Of a stretch of 47,076 nucleotides of DNA, positions 1 through 7,585 are shown piece after piece. Position 1 is the first letter of the stretch, and every line of letters starts with the position of its first letter. The translations under genes were made by a program, and so were the position numbers. The notes beneath the pieces were generated by a model that made no database searches, was not told the DNA's origin, and was given only the letters and a program-made list of their open reading frames with translations. Origin of the DNA: an uncultured Duganella sp. (GTDB lineage: Bacteria; Pseudomonadota; Gammaproteobacteria; Burkholderiales; Burkholderiaceae); NCBI GenBank assembly GCA_946482635.1, contig CAMLSG010000011.1, positions 1 to 47,076 of the forward strand. The letters are read 5' to 3'.

Positions 1-506
1 ATGCCTTCGATCGCTTCCGGATCGACGATATTTTCCGGCAGGTGGTCGTTGATTTCAGCGTACGTGAGGAAGCCGCGCTCCTTGCCGAACTTGATCAGCG
101 TCTTGAGCTTCTGGCGGCGGCGTTCGAGTTCCTCTTCGGTCGCTTCGGTGTCGGACGAGAACGCGTCCTTCAGCAATGCCTTTTCCTTGGCCTTGCGGTC
201 TTTGGCTTTCGCCTTGTCCGCAGCCTTCATCTCGGCACGCTCAACAGCGTTCAGTGCTGCAACCTCGTCGTTTTCCGGCGTGAATTCCTTCGGCTTGCGG
301 CCACGGCGTCCCGGCACCTTGACGGTTGGCAGCACATATCCGGAAGTATCGATGGCAGCCAGGGCGGCTGCGTCCGTTGTCTGACTAACCACCGGCGGTG
401 CCTTGGTGACGCGAGTAGCCGGCTTATCAGCCGACTTCGTCGCAGGCTTGGCGGTCACTTTGCGAGGCTTTTCAGCCGCTTTGGTTTCAGGTTTCTTTGC
501 TGGCAC
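1..506 (-). CDS. rpoD: RNA polymerase primary sigma factor RpoD (N-terminal part)
   Basis: Only the first 168 codons are inside the window; the gene runs off the left edge. The minus-strand reading frame gives a Lys/Ala/Pro-rich basic N-terminus, then an acidic/charged stretch, then the start of sigma-70 region 1.1 (KLKTLIKFGKERGFLTYAEI, then NDHLPENIVDPEAIEG), which is the typical opening of the beta- and gammaproteobacterial housekeeping sigma factor. An in-frame TAA lies six codons upstream of a GTG at 506, and no ATG lies between, so GTG at 506 is the best start; no clear Shine-Dalgarno sequence is seen before it. It is the last gene of the rpsU-yqeY-dnaG-rpoD operon and also has its own promoter upstream (see 619-627). 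The Lys/Ala-rich leader before region 1.1 is common in this order of bacteria. Identity is secure; the exact start is not. Confidence 0.93.
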   Translation of the reverse strand, partial: MPAKKPETKAAEKPRKVTAKPATKSADKPATRVTKAPPVVSQTTDAAALAAIDTSGYVLPTVKVPGRRGRKPKEFTPENDEVAALNAVERAEMKAADKAKAKDRKAKEKALLKDAFSSDTEATEEELERRRQKLKTLIKFGKERGFLTYAEINDHLPENIVDPEAIEG

Positions 507-591
507 AGGCGCTTTCGGGAATAGTTAAGTCCACTACAAACCGCAACAACTACTACTGTAACTTACTGAAAACAAACGAAAAAACAGACCC

Positions 592-613
592 GCTAAATAT
601 TGCAATATTTAGC
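592..613. repeat. Perfect 22-bp AT-rich palindrome in the dnaG-rpoD gap
   Basis: The arms GCTAAATATTG and CAATATTTAGC form an uninterrupted 22-bp palindrome. Read on the minus strand (towards rpoD) it is followed by GGGTCTGTTTTTTCG, so it could act as a weak terminator or processing site for the dnaG transcript. It also begins right where transcription from the extended -10 box at 619-627 would start, so the rpoD-only mRNA would carry it as a 5'-end hairpin. It could equally be a protein-binding dyad. The sequence shows the palindrome; function is inference. Confidence 0.6.
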
Positions 614-618
614 ATTTT

Positions 619-627
619 ATTATAGCA
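619..627 (-). promoter_or_regulatory. Extended -10 promoter for rpoD
   Basis: On the minus strand this reads TGCTATAAT: a perfect TATAAT with the TGn extension. The -35 position 17 bp upstream is poor (CTGGTA), as is usual for extended -10 promoters. It lies about 113 bp before the GTG of rpoD, inside the dnaG-rpoD gap, and would let rpoD be expressed apart from the upstream operon. Confidence 0.6.
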
Positions 628-675
628 CGCCACTTTACAATTACCAGACGGGAAGGTTTGCGTGCGTGCGGGCAA

Positions 676-2481
676 TTACCTCGGGCTTAAATCAGCTTCA
701 GCTTCCTTCCGTAATTGATCTTGCCTAGCAGTAAGTTCGCGGTAGCGTACACCAAATTCTTCTGAGGGCATACCAGAGCTAAATTGCTGCGTCAGGTGCT
801 CAATTTCAAGCTTCACCGCTTCCATTTTCAAATGACGCACTGTAGCCAGCAGCCACAAACGTTCGCCTTCGATATCCGGCTCGGGCGCAGCGGCAATCTC
901 GCCGATGAGCGCATCATAATCGCTGCCGGTTTCTTTCACCAACTGGCAGAAGGCAGCGAAACTACCCTGCTCTCCCAGAGATTGGGCTTGCACCATCAGC
1001 CAGACCAGGCGTTCGGCGGCCTCCTGGCCGAAGTGGCTGAAGGCCAGCAGCGCCTCGTCATCCAGCTCCAGCGCCAGCGTCGGGTGCGTAAGCACGACGC
1101 GGATCAGCTTCAATTCCAGCCCAACCGGCTGTTCGCGGCGGCTCTTCGGCGGCGCCACCTTGTTGGCTGCCACCGGCTTGGCCAGCTCGAATAACTGTTC
1201 GACCTCGCCCGGCGTGCTCTGCGTCATGGTCGCCAGGCCGCGCACGATCTGCAGGCGCAGCGAGGTTGGCGGCATCGCCTGGAGCAGGGGCTTGGCGTCG
1301 AACTGGACGCGTGCCCGGCCTTCAGGCGATGTTAAATCATGCTCGCCCGCCGCCTCGCGCAGCAGGAACTGGGACAGCGGCATCGCTTCGTGTACCTGCT
1401 GTTCGAACGCCTGGGCGCCATATTCGCGGATATAGCTGTCCGGGTCATGCTCAGCCGGCAGGAACAGGAACTTGATCGTCTTGTCATCCGACACATGCGG
1501 CAGGCAGGCTTCCAGCGCACGCCGTGCGGCGCGGCGGCCAGCCTTGTCGCCGTCGAAACTGAAGATCACGTTGTCGGTTTGACGCAACAACTTCTGGACG
1601 TGGGTCGTGGTGCAGGCGGTTCCCAGCGTCGCGACTGCCTGGGGGAAGCCCATCTGGGCCAGCGCCACCACGTCCATATAGCCTTCCGTCACCAGCACAT
1701 AACCCGCATCGCGGATCGCCTGGCGCGCTTCGAACAAGCCATACAGCTCCGAGCCCTTTGAAAATAAAGGCGTTTCCGGGGAATTCAAGTACTTTGGTTC
1801 GCCCTGGTCCATGATGCGGCCACCAAAGGCGATCACCTGCCCTTTGGTATTGCGGATGGGGAACATTACCCGCTCGCGGAAGCGGTCGTAGCGCTTGGTG
1901 CGCTTGCCATCCTCATCCACGTTCTGGATGATCAGGCCGGCTTCCACCAGGACCGGGTTTTCGTAATCCGGGAAAACGGCTTTCAGGCTGTCCCAGCCGC
2001 TTGGCGAATAGCCGAGCGCAAAGCGAGCCGCGATTTCGCCGGTCAGGCCGCGGCCTTTCAGATAGCCGATCGCCTGCGGCGCCAAGCGTAGCTGGGCCCG
2101 GTAAAACTCGTTAGCCTTGGTCATGGCGTCCGACAACGCCATGGATTGCTGCTGCTGGGCAGCGCGCTGGGCAGGCGGAATCTTATCGTCCTGCTCAGGA
2201 ACCACCATGCCGACGTTCTGGGCCAAATCCTTGACCGCATCGACGAAACCCATGCCCGAATATTCGATCAGGAAGCCGATGGCAGTGCCATGGGCGCCGC
2301 AGCCAAAGCAGTGATAGAACTGCTTGGTAGGGCTGACGGTAAAGCTTGGGGATTTTTCGCTATGGAACGGGCACAAGCCCTGATAATTGGCGCCGCCCTT
2401 TTTCAACTGGACGTAACGCCCCACCACATCGACGATATCGACGCGGTTCAGGAGATCGGCAATAAATGACTGTGGAATCAC
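676..2481 (-). CDS. dnaG: DNA primase DnaG
   Basis: 601 residues, close to the usual primase length. It synthesises the RNA primers for chromosome replication at the fork, recruited by the DnaB helicase. The N-terminal CHC2 zinc-binding domain shows C37, H40, C58 and C61 (CPFH and CFGCG). The catalytic core follows, with the RYDRFRERVMFPIR segment near 197-210, the Toprim glutamate in TEGYMD (265-270), FSFDGDKAGRRA near 307-318 and DPDSY (346-350). The last third is the less conserved helicase-interaction domain. The start is a GTG at 2481; the sequence MIPQSFI matches family N-termini, although the Shine-Dalgarno site is weak. It sits between yqeY and rpoD in the macromolecular-synthesis operon. 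A TATAGT/TATAAC-rich stretch just before the start (about 2497-2516) could be a local promoter. Confidence 0.98.
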   Translation of the reverse strand: MIPQSFIADLLNRVDIVDVVGRYVQLKKGGANYQGLCPFHSEKSPSFTVSPTKQFYHCFGCGAHGTAIGFLIEYSGMGFVDAVKDLAQNVGMVVPEQDDKIPPAQRAAQQQQSMALSDAMTKANEFYRAQLRLAPQAIGYLKGRGLTGEIAARFALGYSPSGWDSLKAVFPDYENPVLVEAGLIIQNVDEDGKRTKRYDRFRERVMFPIRNTKGQVIAFGGRIMDQGEPKYLNSPETPLFSKGSELYGLFEARQAIRDAGYVLVTEGYMDVVALAQMGFPQAVATLGTACTTTHVQKLLRQTDNVIFSFDGDKAGRRAARRALEACLPHVSDDKTIKFLFLPAEHDPDSYIREYGAQAFEQQVHEAMPLSQFLLREAAGEHDLTSPEGRARVQFDAKPLLQAMPPTSLRLQIVRGLATMTQSTPGEVEQLFELAKPVAANKVAPPKSRREQPVGLELKLIRVVLTHPTLALELDDEALLAFSHFGQEAAERLVWLMVQAQSLGEQGSFAAFCQLVKETGSDYDALIGEIAAAPEPDIEGERLWLLATVRHLKMEAVKLEIEHLTQQFSSGMPSEEFGVRYRELTARQDQLRKEAEADLSPR

Positions 2482-2579
2482 GAGGCTGAACGGTATTTGT
2501 TATAAATCAGACTATACCGCCGCGCGCGATGGGCATTTGATCCAAATCAACACACGCGGCCCACGATATGGCTGGGCCC

Positions 2580-2727
2580 GTGTCAACCCTGGGGTCAGGG
2601 GGCGGGGGTGGGACCGCCGCAGCCGCGTGGAGTGCGCGGGGGGGGTCACAGGAGTGCGAGGCCCCAACGGTGTGACCCACGAGGCGGAGGTCGTGTCAAC
2701 CTGAGAGCCTGACCCCAAGGTTGACAC
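2580..2727. repeat. 148-bp nested inverted-repeat element
   Basis: The outer arms are GTGTCAACCCTGGGGTCAGG (2580-2599) and its reverse complement at 2708-2727, matching at 19 of 20 positions. Nested inside are GGGTCACA (2643-2650) and TGTGACCC (2671-2678). A further copy of the half motif GTGTCAACCT (2693-2702) pairs with AGGTTGACAC (2718-2727). The interior is G-rich, with eight Gs in a row at 2638-2645. It fills most of the 261-bp gap between yqeY and dnaG. It looks like an intergenic repeat (REP- or MITE-like) and could fold into a large RNA structure in the operon mRNA. No protein-coding content is credible. Genome-wide copies cannot be checked here. Confidence 0.7.
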
Positions 2728-2742
2728 GAGCTCGGCTGTAGA

Positions 2743-3192
2743 TTATGCGGGCGTCAGGGCCTTTTTGACCAGTGCGGAGACGACAGTCATGTCGGCACGG
2801 CCAGCCAGCTTTGGCTTGACGATGGCCATGACCTTGCCCATATCCTGGGGACCGGCGGCGCCGGACTCGGCGACGGCAGCTTTCACTTCGGCGGCGATTT
2901 CGTCGTCGGACAGGCCGGCAGGCATGTAGGCCACCAGCACGGCCAGCTCGGCCTTTTCGATGTCCGCCAGGTCGGTCCGGCCGCCCGCTTCGAACTGGGT
3001 GATGGAATCCTTGCGCTGCTTGATCATCTTTTCAACGATGGCCACGGTCTGGGCGTCGTTGACTTCGATCTGCTCGTCCACTTCCTTGCGCTTGATCTCG
3101 GCCAGGATCAGGCGGATGGTGGCCAGCTTGCCGGCTTCCTTGGCGCGCATGGCGGATTTCATGTCATCAGTAATCTGGGCTTTCAGGCTCAT
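2743..3192 (-). CDS. yqeY: GatB/YqeY domain-containing protein
   Basis: 149 residues, the normal size for YqeY, a stand-alone protein related to the C-terminal tail domain of the GatB subunit of tRNA-dependent amidotransferase. Landmarks are MSLKAQITDDMKSAMRAKE at the start, LRLILAEIKRKEVD-like helix at 25-40, the KQRKDSITQFEAGGRTDL segment, and the terminal MGKVMAIVKPKLAGRADM segment. Its biochemical role is not firmly known; tRNA-related function is suggested by homology. The ATG at 3192 has an AGGTAGCT upstream. It lies between rpsU and dnaG, the common arrangement in betaproteobacteria, with a terminator-like hairpin separating it from rpsU. Confidence 0.95.
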   Translation of the reverse strand: MSLKAQITDDMKSAMRAKEAGKLATIRLILAEIKRKEVDEQIEVNDAQTVAIVEKMIKQRKDSITQFEAGGRTDLADIEKAELAVLVAYMPAGLSDDEIAAEVKAAVAESGAAGPQDMGKVMAIVKPKLAGRADMTVVSALVKKALTPA

Positions 3193-3212
3193 AGCTACCT
3201 CAAAAGTGTGCG

Positions 3213-3254
3213 TGGAAAAAGGAAAACCCGCTGCGGCTTATACCGGAGCGGGTT
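3213..3254 (-). terminator. Terminator/attenuator between rpsU and yqeY
   Basis: On the minus strand AACCCGCT (3254-3247) and AGCGGGTT (3232-3225) form an 8-bp stem with an inner CGG/CCG pairing, followed by TTTTCCTTTTTCC. This is a good Rho-independent terminator just after rpsU. As in the classic macromolecular-synthesis operon, it would let S21 be made in large excess over DnaG and RpoD by partial read-through. Confidence 0.8.
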
Positions 3255-3317
3255 GAAACTCTGGCGTGGGCATCCGTGGCGATCAGTGCGCCTGCAAGAA
3301 TGCCGACGAGAGCTGAA

Positions 3318-3530
3318 TTAGTACAGCTTCTTAGGCAGTTGCTGGCTGCGGATGCGCTTGTAGTGACGCTTCACGGCAGCTGCCAGCTTGCGCTTGCGCT
3401 CTGCGGTTGGCTTTTCGTAGAACTCGCGTGCGCGCAGTTCGGTCAGCAGACCGGTCTTTTCGATGGTGCGCTTGAAGCGACGCATTGCGACTTCGAACGG
3501 CTCGTTTTCTTTAAGGCGGATAGTAGTCAT
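3318..3530 (-). CDS. rpsU: 30S ribosomal protein S21
   Basis: 70 residues beginning [19 protein letters not shown], with the basic tail of S21 ([20 protein letters not shown]). The reading frame is open further upstream, but the ATG at 3530 gives the exact family N-terminus and length, so the longer version is rejected. S21 binds the 30S platform near the anti-Shine-Dalgarno region and helps initiation. It is the first gene of the operon leading to yqeY, dnaG and rpoD. The region immediately upstream has no strong Shine-Dalgarno sequence, which is often seen for rpsU. Confidence 0.98.
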   Translation of the reverse strand: MTTIRLKENEPFEVAMRRFKRTIEKTGLLTELRAREFYEKPTAERKRKLAAAVKRHYKRIRSQQLPKKLY

Positions 3531-3568
3531 GTAAAAATTCAAACCGTTAGGGTTCAGGAAAGACAGCG

Positions 3569-3577
3569 ATATTAGCA
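3569..3577 (-). promoter_or_regulatory. Likely rpsU operon promoter (extended -10)
   Basis: The minus strand reads TGCTAATAT, an extended -10 box 38 bp before the rpsU start, close in form to the one before rpoD. A convincing -35 at 17 bp is not seen. The rest of the 3531-3727 gap shows no gene. Confidence 0.45.
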
Positions 3578-3727
3578 GGTTTTGCTCAAAAATGGAAGAG
3601 ACAATAGACGCCAAACCGGCCACTCAGGCGGTTCCGAAGGGGATATCGACGTCTTTCGCGGGCAATATTTCAGCCCAGCTAACATCATGAATCCGGCGGA
3701 AAATGCGTTGCCGGAAGTGGAATGATA

Positions 3728-4936
3728 TCAGATCGCGAGGCCAGCAGCCACTCCGGATGCCCAGGCCCATTGGAAGTTGTAGCCACCCAACCAACCGGTC
3801 ACGTCCACTGTTTCACCAATGAAGTACAGGCCGGGCACGTTCTTGCATTCCATCGATTGCTGGGACAGTTCGCGGGTGTCCACCCCGCCGCGCGTGACTT
3901 CGGCCTTGCGGTAGCCTTCCGAGCCGTTAGGCGTGATGGTCCACTGGTTCACGGCGCGGCCCAGCTTGCGCAGGGTGTCGTCCTTCATGTCGGCGATGCG
4001 CGCTTCAGGGTCCAGGCCGTGGACTTGCAGCAAGCCTTCGGCCAGGCGGGCGGGCAGCCACTGCGACAACAGGTTGCCAAGTTGCTTCTTCAGCGTGCCC
4101 TTCCCTTCGATCAGGGTCTGGGCCAGGTCCATCTCCGGCAGCAGGTTGATCGTGATCGGGGTGCCAGGCTGCCAGAACGAGGAAATCTGCAGGATGGCCG
4201 GGCCGCTCAGGCCGCGGTGGGTGAACAGCAGGTCTTCGCGGAAGCGGGCGCCGGTAGGGTTGCGGCCTTTCAGCGAACCGGTTTCCACGTCCACTTCCAG
4301 CGAAACGCCGGCCAGCGGCACAAATGGCGCCCATTCCTCGGCGTCGAAAGTCAGCGGCACCAGGGCGGGACGCGGGTCCACCAGCTTCAGGCCGAAATGC
4401 TTGGCCACGCGATAGCCGAAGTCGGTCGCGCCGATCTTCGGGATCGACAGGCCGCCGGTCGCCACCACGACTGCGCCAGCATGGATCTCGCCTTCGTCAG
4501 TCTGCAGCACGAAGCCGGCGCCATTCTGCGCCACGGCCTGCACCTTGCTCGGCATGCGCCAATGCACGCCGCCATCGGCGCACTCGTCGCGCAGCATGTC
4601 GATGATCTGCTCGGCGGAGTCGTCGCAGAACAGTTGTCCTTTATGCTTTTCGTGGAAGCCGATACGGTGCTTCTTCACCATCGCCAGGAAATCATGCGGC
4701 GTGAAGCGCGACAGCGCGCTCTTGGCGAAGTGCGGATTCTCGGACAGGAAATTGGCGGGGCCGGCGTTAATATTAGTGAAGTTACAACGACCGCCACCGG
4801 AGATGCGGATCTTCTCCGCCAGCTTCTCGGCGTGATCGAGCAGCACAACGCGTTTGCCGCGCTTGCCGGCCGTCGCTGCGCACATCATGCCCGCCGCGCC
4901 CGCGCCGATTACCGCTACATCGTACTGATTTGCCAT
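3728..4936 (-). CDS. NAD(P)/FAD-dependent oxidoreductase, HI0933/BaiN family
   Basis: 402 residues. The N-terminus carries the FAD dinucleotide-binding motif GAGAAG (11-16) followed by the family signature SGGGRCNFTN (46-55). Central VVATGG and the C-terminal GETVDVTGWLGGYNFQWAWASG segment, which closes the FAD site, are both intact. The family is cytosolic flavoproteins of largely unknown substrate (HI0933 of Haemophilus; one clostridial relative acts in bile acid dehydroxylation, and another name used is aminoacetone oxidase). The substrate here cannot be read from sequence. It is transcribed with ybiB upstream (36-bp gap), so the two may be co-transcribed. Confidence 0.9.
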   Translation of the reverse strand: MANQYDVAVIGAGAAGMMCAATAGKRGKRVVLLDHAEKLAEKIRISGGGRCNFTNINAGPANFLSENPHFAKSALSRFTPHDFLAMVKKHRIGFHEKHKGQLFCDDSAEQIIDMLRDECADGGVHWRMPSKVQAVAQNGAGFVLQTDEGEIHAGAVVVATGGLSIPKIGATDFGYRVAKHFGLKLVDPRPALVPLTFDAEEWAPFVPLAGVSLEVDVETGSLKGRNPTGARFREDLLFTHRGLSGPAILQISSFWQPGTPITINLLPEMDLAQTLIEGKGTLKKQLGNLLSQWLPARLAEGLLQVHGLDPEARIADMKDDTLRKLGRAVNQWTITPNGSEGYRKAEVTRGGVDTRELSQQSMECKNVPGLYFIGETVDVTGWLGGYNFQWAWASGVAAGLAI

Positions 4937-4972
4937 TTCCTGCCGCCCTGCCCCGAGACCAAACCCACCATT

Positions 4973-5932
4973 TTACAGGAGGGCGGCGCCGGCAGCGAGC
5001 GTACGGGCGACATCTTTGCAGTGCGCCACTTGCTGCGCGATCGAATCCGGCACGGGAATTTCGCCGCGCAGTACGGCCTGGATCCAGGCGGCGGTGGACT
5101 CGGCACTCTTATCTTCCGGCAGCTCGGGCAATTTTTCGACCAGGGTCTGCTTCTCAACCAGCACGGTGCGTTCGCCGCCGTGGAACCAGTCGATCTTCTG
5201 CGCCTTGTTGGCATTGGCGACAGTCTCGCCCTCCGTGCCTCGCATCAGGAAGGCATGGCCTTTGTTCAGCGTGAAGAACTCGCCCAGCGATTCCAGGTAT
5301 TCCGGGTGGGTGTAGGACACCAGCCGCAGCGCAGGCCCGGCGAACGGCTGCATGATCTTCACCAGCGTATGCGTGGAGTTGCGCACGCCGAGAATCCGGC
5401 GCAGCGACAGCATCCACGCCAGCCGCGGCGCCAGCGCATCGATCGTGATGAAGGCTACCCGGCCGTCGGCCAGCGCCGCTTCGGCCGACGCATGGTCGGG
5501 CGAGGCATGCACGCCGAGCGCTTCGAATACTTCCGCCGTGGCGACGCGGCCGACGTCATGCGCCACGCCATGCACCAGCACCGGCACGCCCTCGCGCGCC
5601 AGCAGCAGCGCCAGCAACGCAGTCAGGTTCGCCATCTTGCGGGCGCCGTTATAACTCGGGATCACCACCGGCGCGAACTCGCCGGCCGGCGCGCGCAATT
5701 TTTCGAACGAGGCTTCGGACGCTTCCAGGAAGCCTTCCAGCTCGTCCACCGATTCACCCTTGATCCGCATCGACAGCAGGATGCCGCCCAGTTCGAGGTC
5801 GGAAACTCGGCCATCCAGAATCGCGCCCCACAATTCGCGCGCCTGCTCGCGGTCCATGCTGCGGGCGCCTTTCGCGCCCCGGCCGATCTCCTTGATGTAC
5901 GGAGCGGCGTGGAAAGGTTGTTTAGTCGTCAT
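4973..5932 (-). CDS. ybiB: DNA-binding protein YbiB (TrpD2 family)
   Basis: 319 residues with the fold of anthranilate phosphoribosyltransferase-like proteins: an N-terminal helical domain (MDREQARELWGAILDGRVSDLELGGILLSMRIKGES) followed by the alpha/beta domain. YbiB of E. coli does not act in tryptophan synthesis; it is a nucleic-acid-binding protein. Family-typical stretches here are IPSYNGARKMANLTALLALLLA and PFAGPALRLVSYTHPEY. The ATG at 5932 is the only sensible start. It is divergent from aroG across a 73-bp gap, and followed by the FAD oxidoreductase on the same strand. No trpG/trpC neighbours are present, which agrees with the YbiB rather than the TrpD assignment. Confidence 0.88.
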   Translation of the reverse strand: MTTKQPFHAAPYIKEIGRGAKGARSMDREQARELWGAILDGRVSDLELGGILLSMRIKGESVDELEGFLEASEASFEKLRAPAGEFAPVVIPSYNGARKMANLTALLALLLAREGVPVLVHGVAHDVGRVATAEVFEALGVHASPDHASAEAALADGRVAFITIDALAPRLAWMLSLRRILGVRNSTHTLVKIMQPFAGPALRLVSYTHPEYLESLGEFFTLNKGHAFLMRGTEGETVANANKAQKIDWFHGGERTVLVEKQTLVEKLPELPEDKSAESTAAWIQAVLRGEIPVPDSIAQQVAHCKDVARTLAAGAALL

Positions 5933-6005
5933 TCAGCCAGTTTACGGCATTTCGGCTACACTGTTAGATCCCCCAAGAAAAAACACGTTGAAAAGCAGAC
6001 TGATC

Positions 6006-7064
6006 ATGATTGCCCAAAACCTTGAAAACATTAACGTTACCTCGTTCGCATCCATGCCTACCCCTGAGGAGCTGCATGCGAAACTGCCGCTGACCGACAA
6101 GGCCTCCGAGACCGTCACCAAGGGCCGCGCCGACCTGCGCGCCATCCTGGAGCGCAAGGACAAGCGCCTGTTCGTCGTCGTGGGCCCTTGCTCCATCCAT
6201 GACCCGGTCGCGGGCCTGGACTATGCGCGCCGCCTGAAAGCGCTGCAGGAAGAAGTCAAGGACACCATGCTGCTGGTAATGCGCGTGTATTTCGAGAAGC
6301 CGCGCACCACCACCGGCTGGAAGGGCTATATCAACGATCCGTATATGGACGACTCGTTCCGCGTCGACGTCGGCATGGAGAAGGCGCGCCAGTTCCTGCT
6401 GGACGTCTGTGAACTGGGCCTGCCGACCGCCACCGAGGCGCTGGACCCGATCTCGCCGCAATACCTGGGCGACCTGATCGCCTGGACCGCCATCGGCGCC
6501 CGCACCACCGAATCGCAGACCCACCGCGAAATGTCGTCGGGCCTGTCGACGCCTGTGGGCTTTAAGAACGGTACGGACGGCGATATCGGCATCGCGATCA
6601 ATGCCATCCTGTCGGCGGCGAATCCGCACGCCTTCCTGGGTATTAACAGCCAGGGTAATGTGTCTGTGGTGCGCACGCGGGGCAATCCGCATGGCCACGT
6701 GGTGCTGCGCGGGGGCGACGGCCGGCCTAACTATGATTCCGTATCGGTAGCGATCGCGGAACAATCGCTGCAGAAGGCCAAGCTGCCGGCCAACATCGTG
6801 ATCGACTGCTCGCACGCCAACTCGTACAAGAAGCCTGAGCTGCAGCCGCTGGTGATGACCGACGTGGTCAACCAGATCGTGCACGGCAACCAGTCGATTA
6901 CCGGCGTGATGATCGAGTCGAACATTGTGGCGGGCAACCAGAAGATCCCGGCCAACCTGTCGGAACTCAAATACGGCTGCTCGGTGACCGACGCCTGCAT
7001 CGACTGGGATACCACGGTCCATATGCTGAAAGAAGCGGACCGCGAACTGCGCGACCGTCCTTAA
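6006..7064 (+). CDS. aroG: 3-deoxy-7-phosphoheptulonate synthase (class I DAHP synthase)
   Basis: 352 residues. It condenses phosphoenolpyruvate and erythrose 4-phosphate, the first step of the shikimate pathway, in the cytosol. Key signs are the metal-ligand cysteine in GPCSIHD (C62), KPRTTTGWKG (98-107), GARTTESQTHRE and PVGFKNGTDG, and later DCSHANSYKK. The length matches E. coli AroG (350). The ATG at 6006 is chosen because the protein then starts MIAQNLENINV, as in relatives; a TTG six codons upstream is possible. Which aromatic amino acid inhibits it cannot be decided by eye. It faces osmC tail to tail, with a nested palindrome between them. Confidence 0.96.
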   Translation: MIAQNLENINVTSFASMPTPEELHAKLPLTDKASETVTKGRADLRAILERKDKRLFVVVGPCSIHDPVAGLDYARRLKALQEEVKDTMLLVMRVYFEKPRTTTGWKGYINDPYMDDSFRVDVGMEKARQFLLDVCELGLPTATEALDPISPQYLGDLIAWTAIGARTTESQTHREMSSGLSTPVGFKNGTDGDIGIAINAILSAANPHAFLGINSQGNVSVVRTRGNPHGHVVLRGGDGRPNYDSVSVAIAEQSLQKAKLPANIVIDCSHANSYKKPELQPLVMTDVVNQIVHGNQSITGVMIESNIVAGNQKIPANLSELKYGCSVTDACIDWDTTVHMLKEADRELRDRP

Positions 7065-7130
7065 ACCGGTAACCCGGTGTCTGACCCACAGGGTCAGACA
7101 CCCCACCTGCGGCCACTGAATTACCGGTTT
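7063..7130. terminator. Nested palindrome, bidirectional terminator between aroG and osmC
   Basis: The inner stem is GGTGTCTGACCC (7076-7087) with GGGTCAGACACC (7091-7102), 12 perfect base pairs around a 3-base loop. The outer stem is AAACCGGTAA (7063-7072) with TTACCGGTTT (7121-7130); the outer arms include the stop codons of both genes. The right arm is followed by TTTTAAAAA, the left by few Ts. It fills the whole gap between two convergent genes. Confidence 0.75.
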
Positions 7131-7585
7131 TAAAAACGCCAGCTACCCTCTACCCGAATCTCGGACTTGACCGAGCGCGCGAGAAAGCACTCTCCATGCG
7201 CTTCATGGTGCAGCCGCTCCAACTCCGCATCCGTCGGCGCCTTTTCGCCCGAGAAGGCGACCACCGGCTTCAGCGTCACCACGCTGATCCAGCCATCCTC
7301 CATCTTCCCTTCCGCCGCATCGACATAGCTGTCGACCACATAGCCATCGCGCGCGGCCAGGCTCAGGAACCACAGCATATGGCAGCTCGATAGCGAAGCG
7401 ACATACGCCTCTTCCGGGTCCACCGCCGACGGATCGGACAGCGGCACCCTCACCACATGCGGCGACGATGATCCCGGCACCACCGTGCCGCCGTCGAAAG
7501 TCCACTTATGCAGCCGGCTGTAACGGTTATCGATGAACTTCGCATCGTGACGATGCCATGCAACTTCCGCGGTATGAATGCTCAT
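7130..7585 (-). CDS. OsmC family protein
   Basis: 151 residues with the OsmC/Ohr layout: N-terminal strands (VAWHRHDAKFIDNRYSRLHKWTFDGG), then the helix carrying the catalytic-type cysteine in EEAYVASLSSCHMLWFLSLAA (C68 or so). Family members reduce organic hydroperoxides with paired cysteines, but here a second conserved cysteine appears only in HGECFLARSVKSEI near the C-terminus. That spacing fits OsmC-like proteins, so peroxide reduction is likely but not proven. The ATG at 7585 overlaps the gntR stop by four bases (ATGA) and has GGAG upstream, so it is co-translated with the regulator. Confidence 0.88.
   Translation of the reverse strand: MSIHTAEVAWHRHDAKFIDNRYSRLHKWTFDGGTVVPGSSSPHVVRVPLSDPSAVDPEEAYVASLSSCHMLWFLSLAARDGYVVDSYVDAAEGKMEDGWISVVTLKPVVAFSGEKAPTDAELERLHHEAHGECFLARSVKSEIRVEGSWRF

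Noticed and set aside
2512..2727. 71-codon open frame between yqeY and dnaG
   Set aside because: It consists of the inverted-repeat element; no ribosome site and a composition dictated by the repeat.
3318..3623. Longer, 101-residue version of S21
   Set aside because: The extension would cover the extended -10 promoter and does not match any S21; the 70-residue form is exact.
3722..6025. 767-codon open frame on the plus strand
   Set aside because: Antisense to the FAD oxidoreductase and ybiB genes, low-complexity Arg/Gln/His product and no domain.
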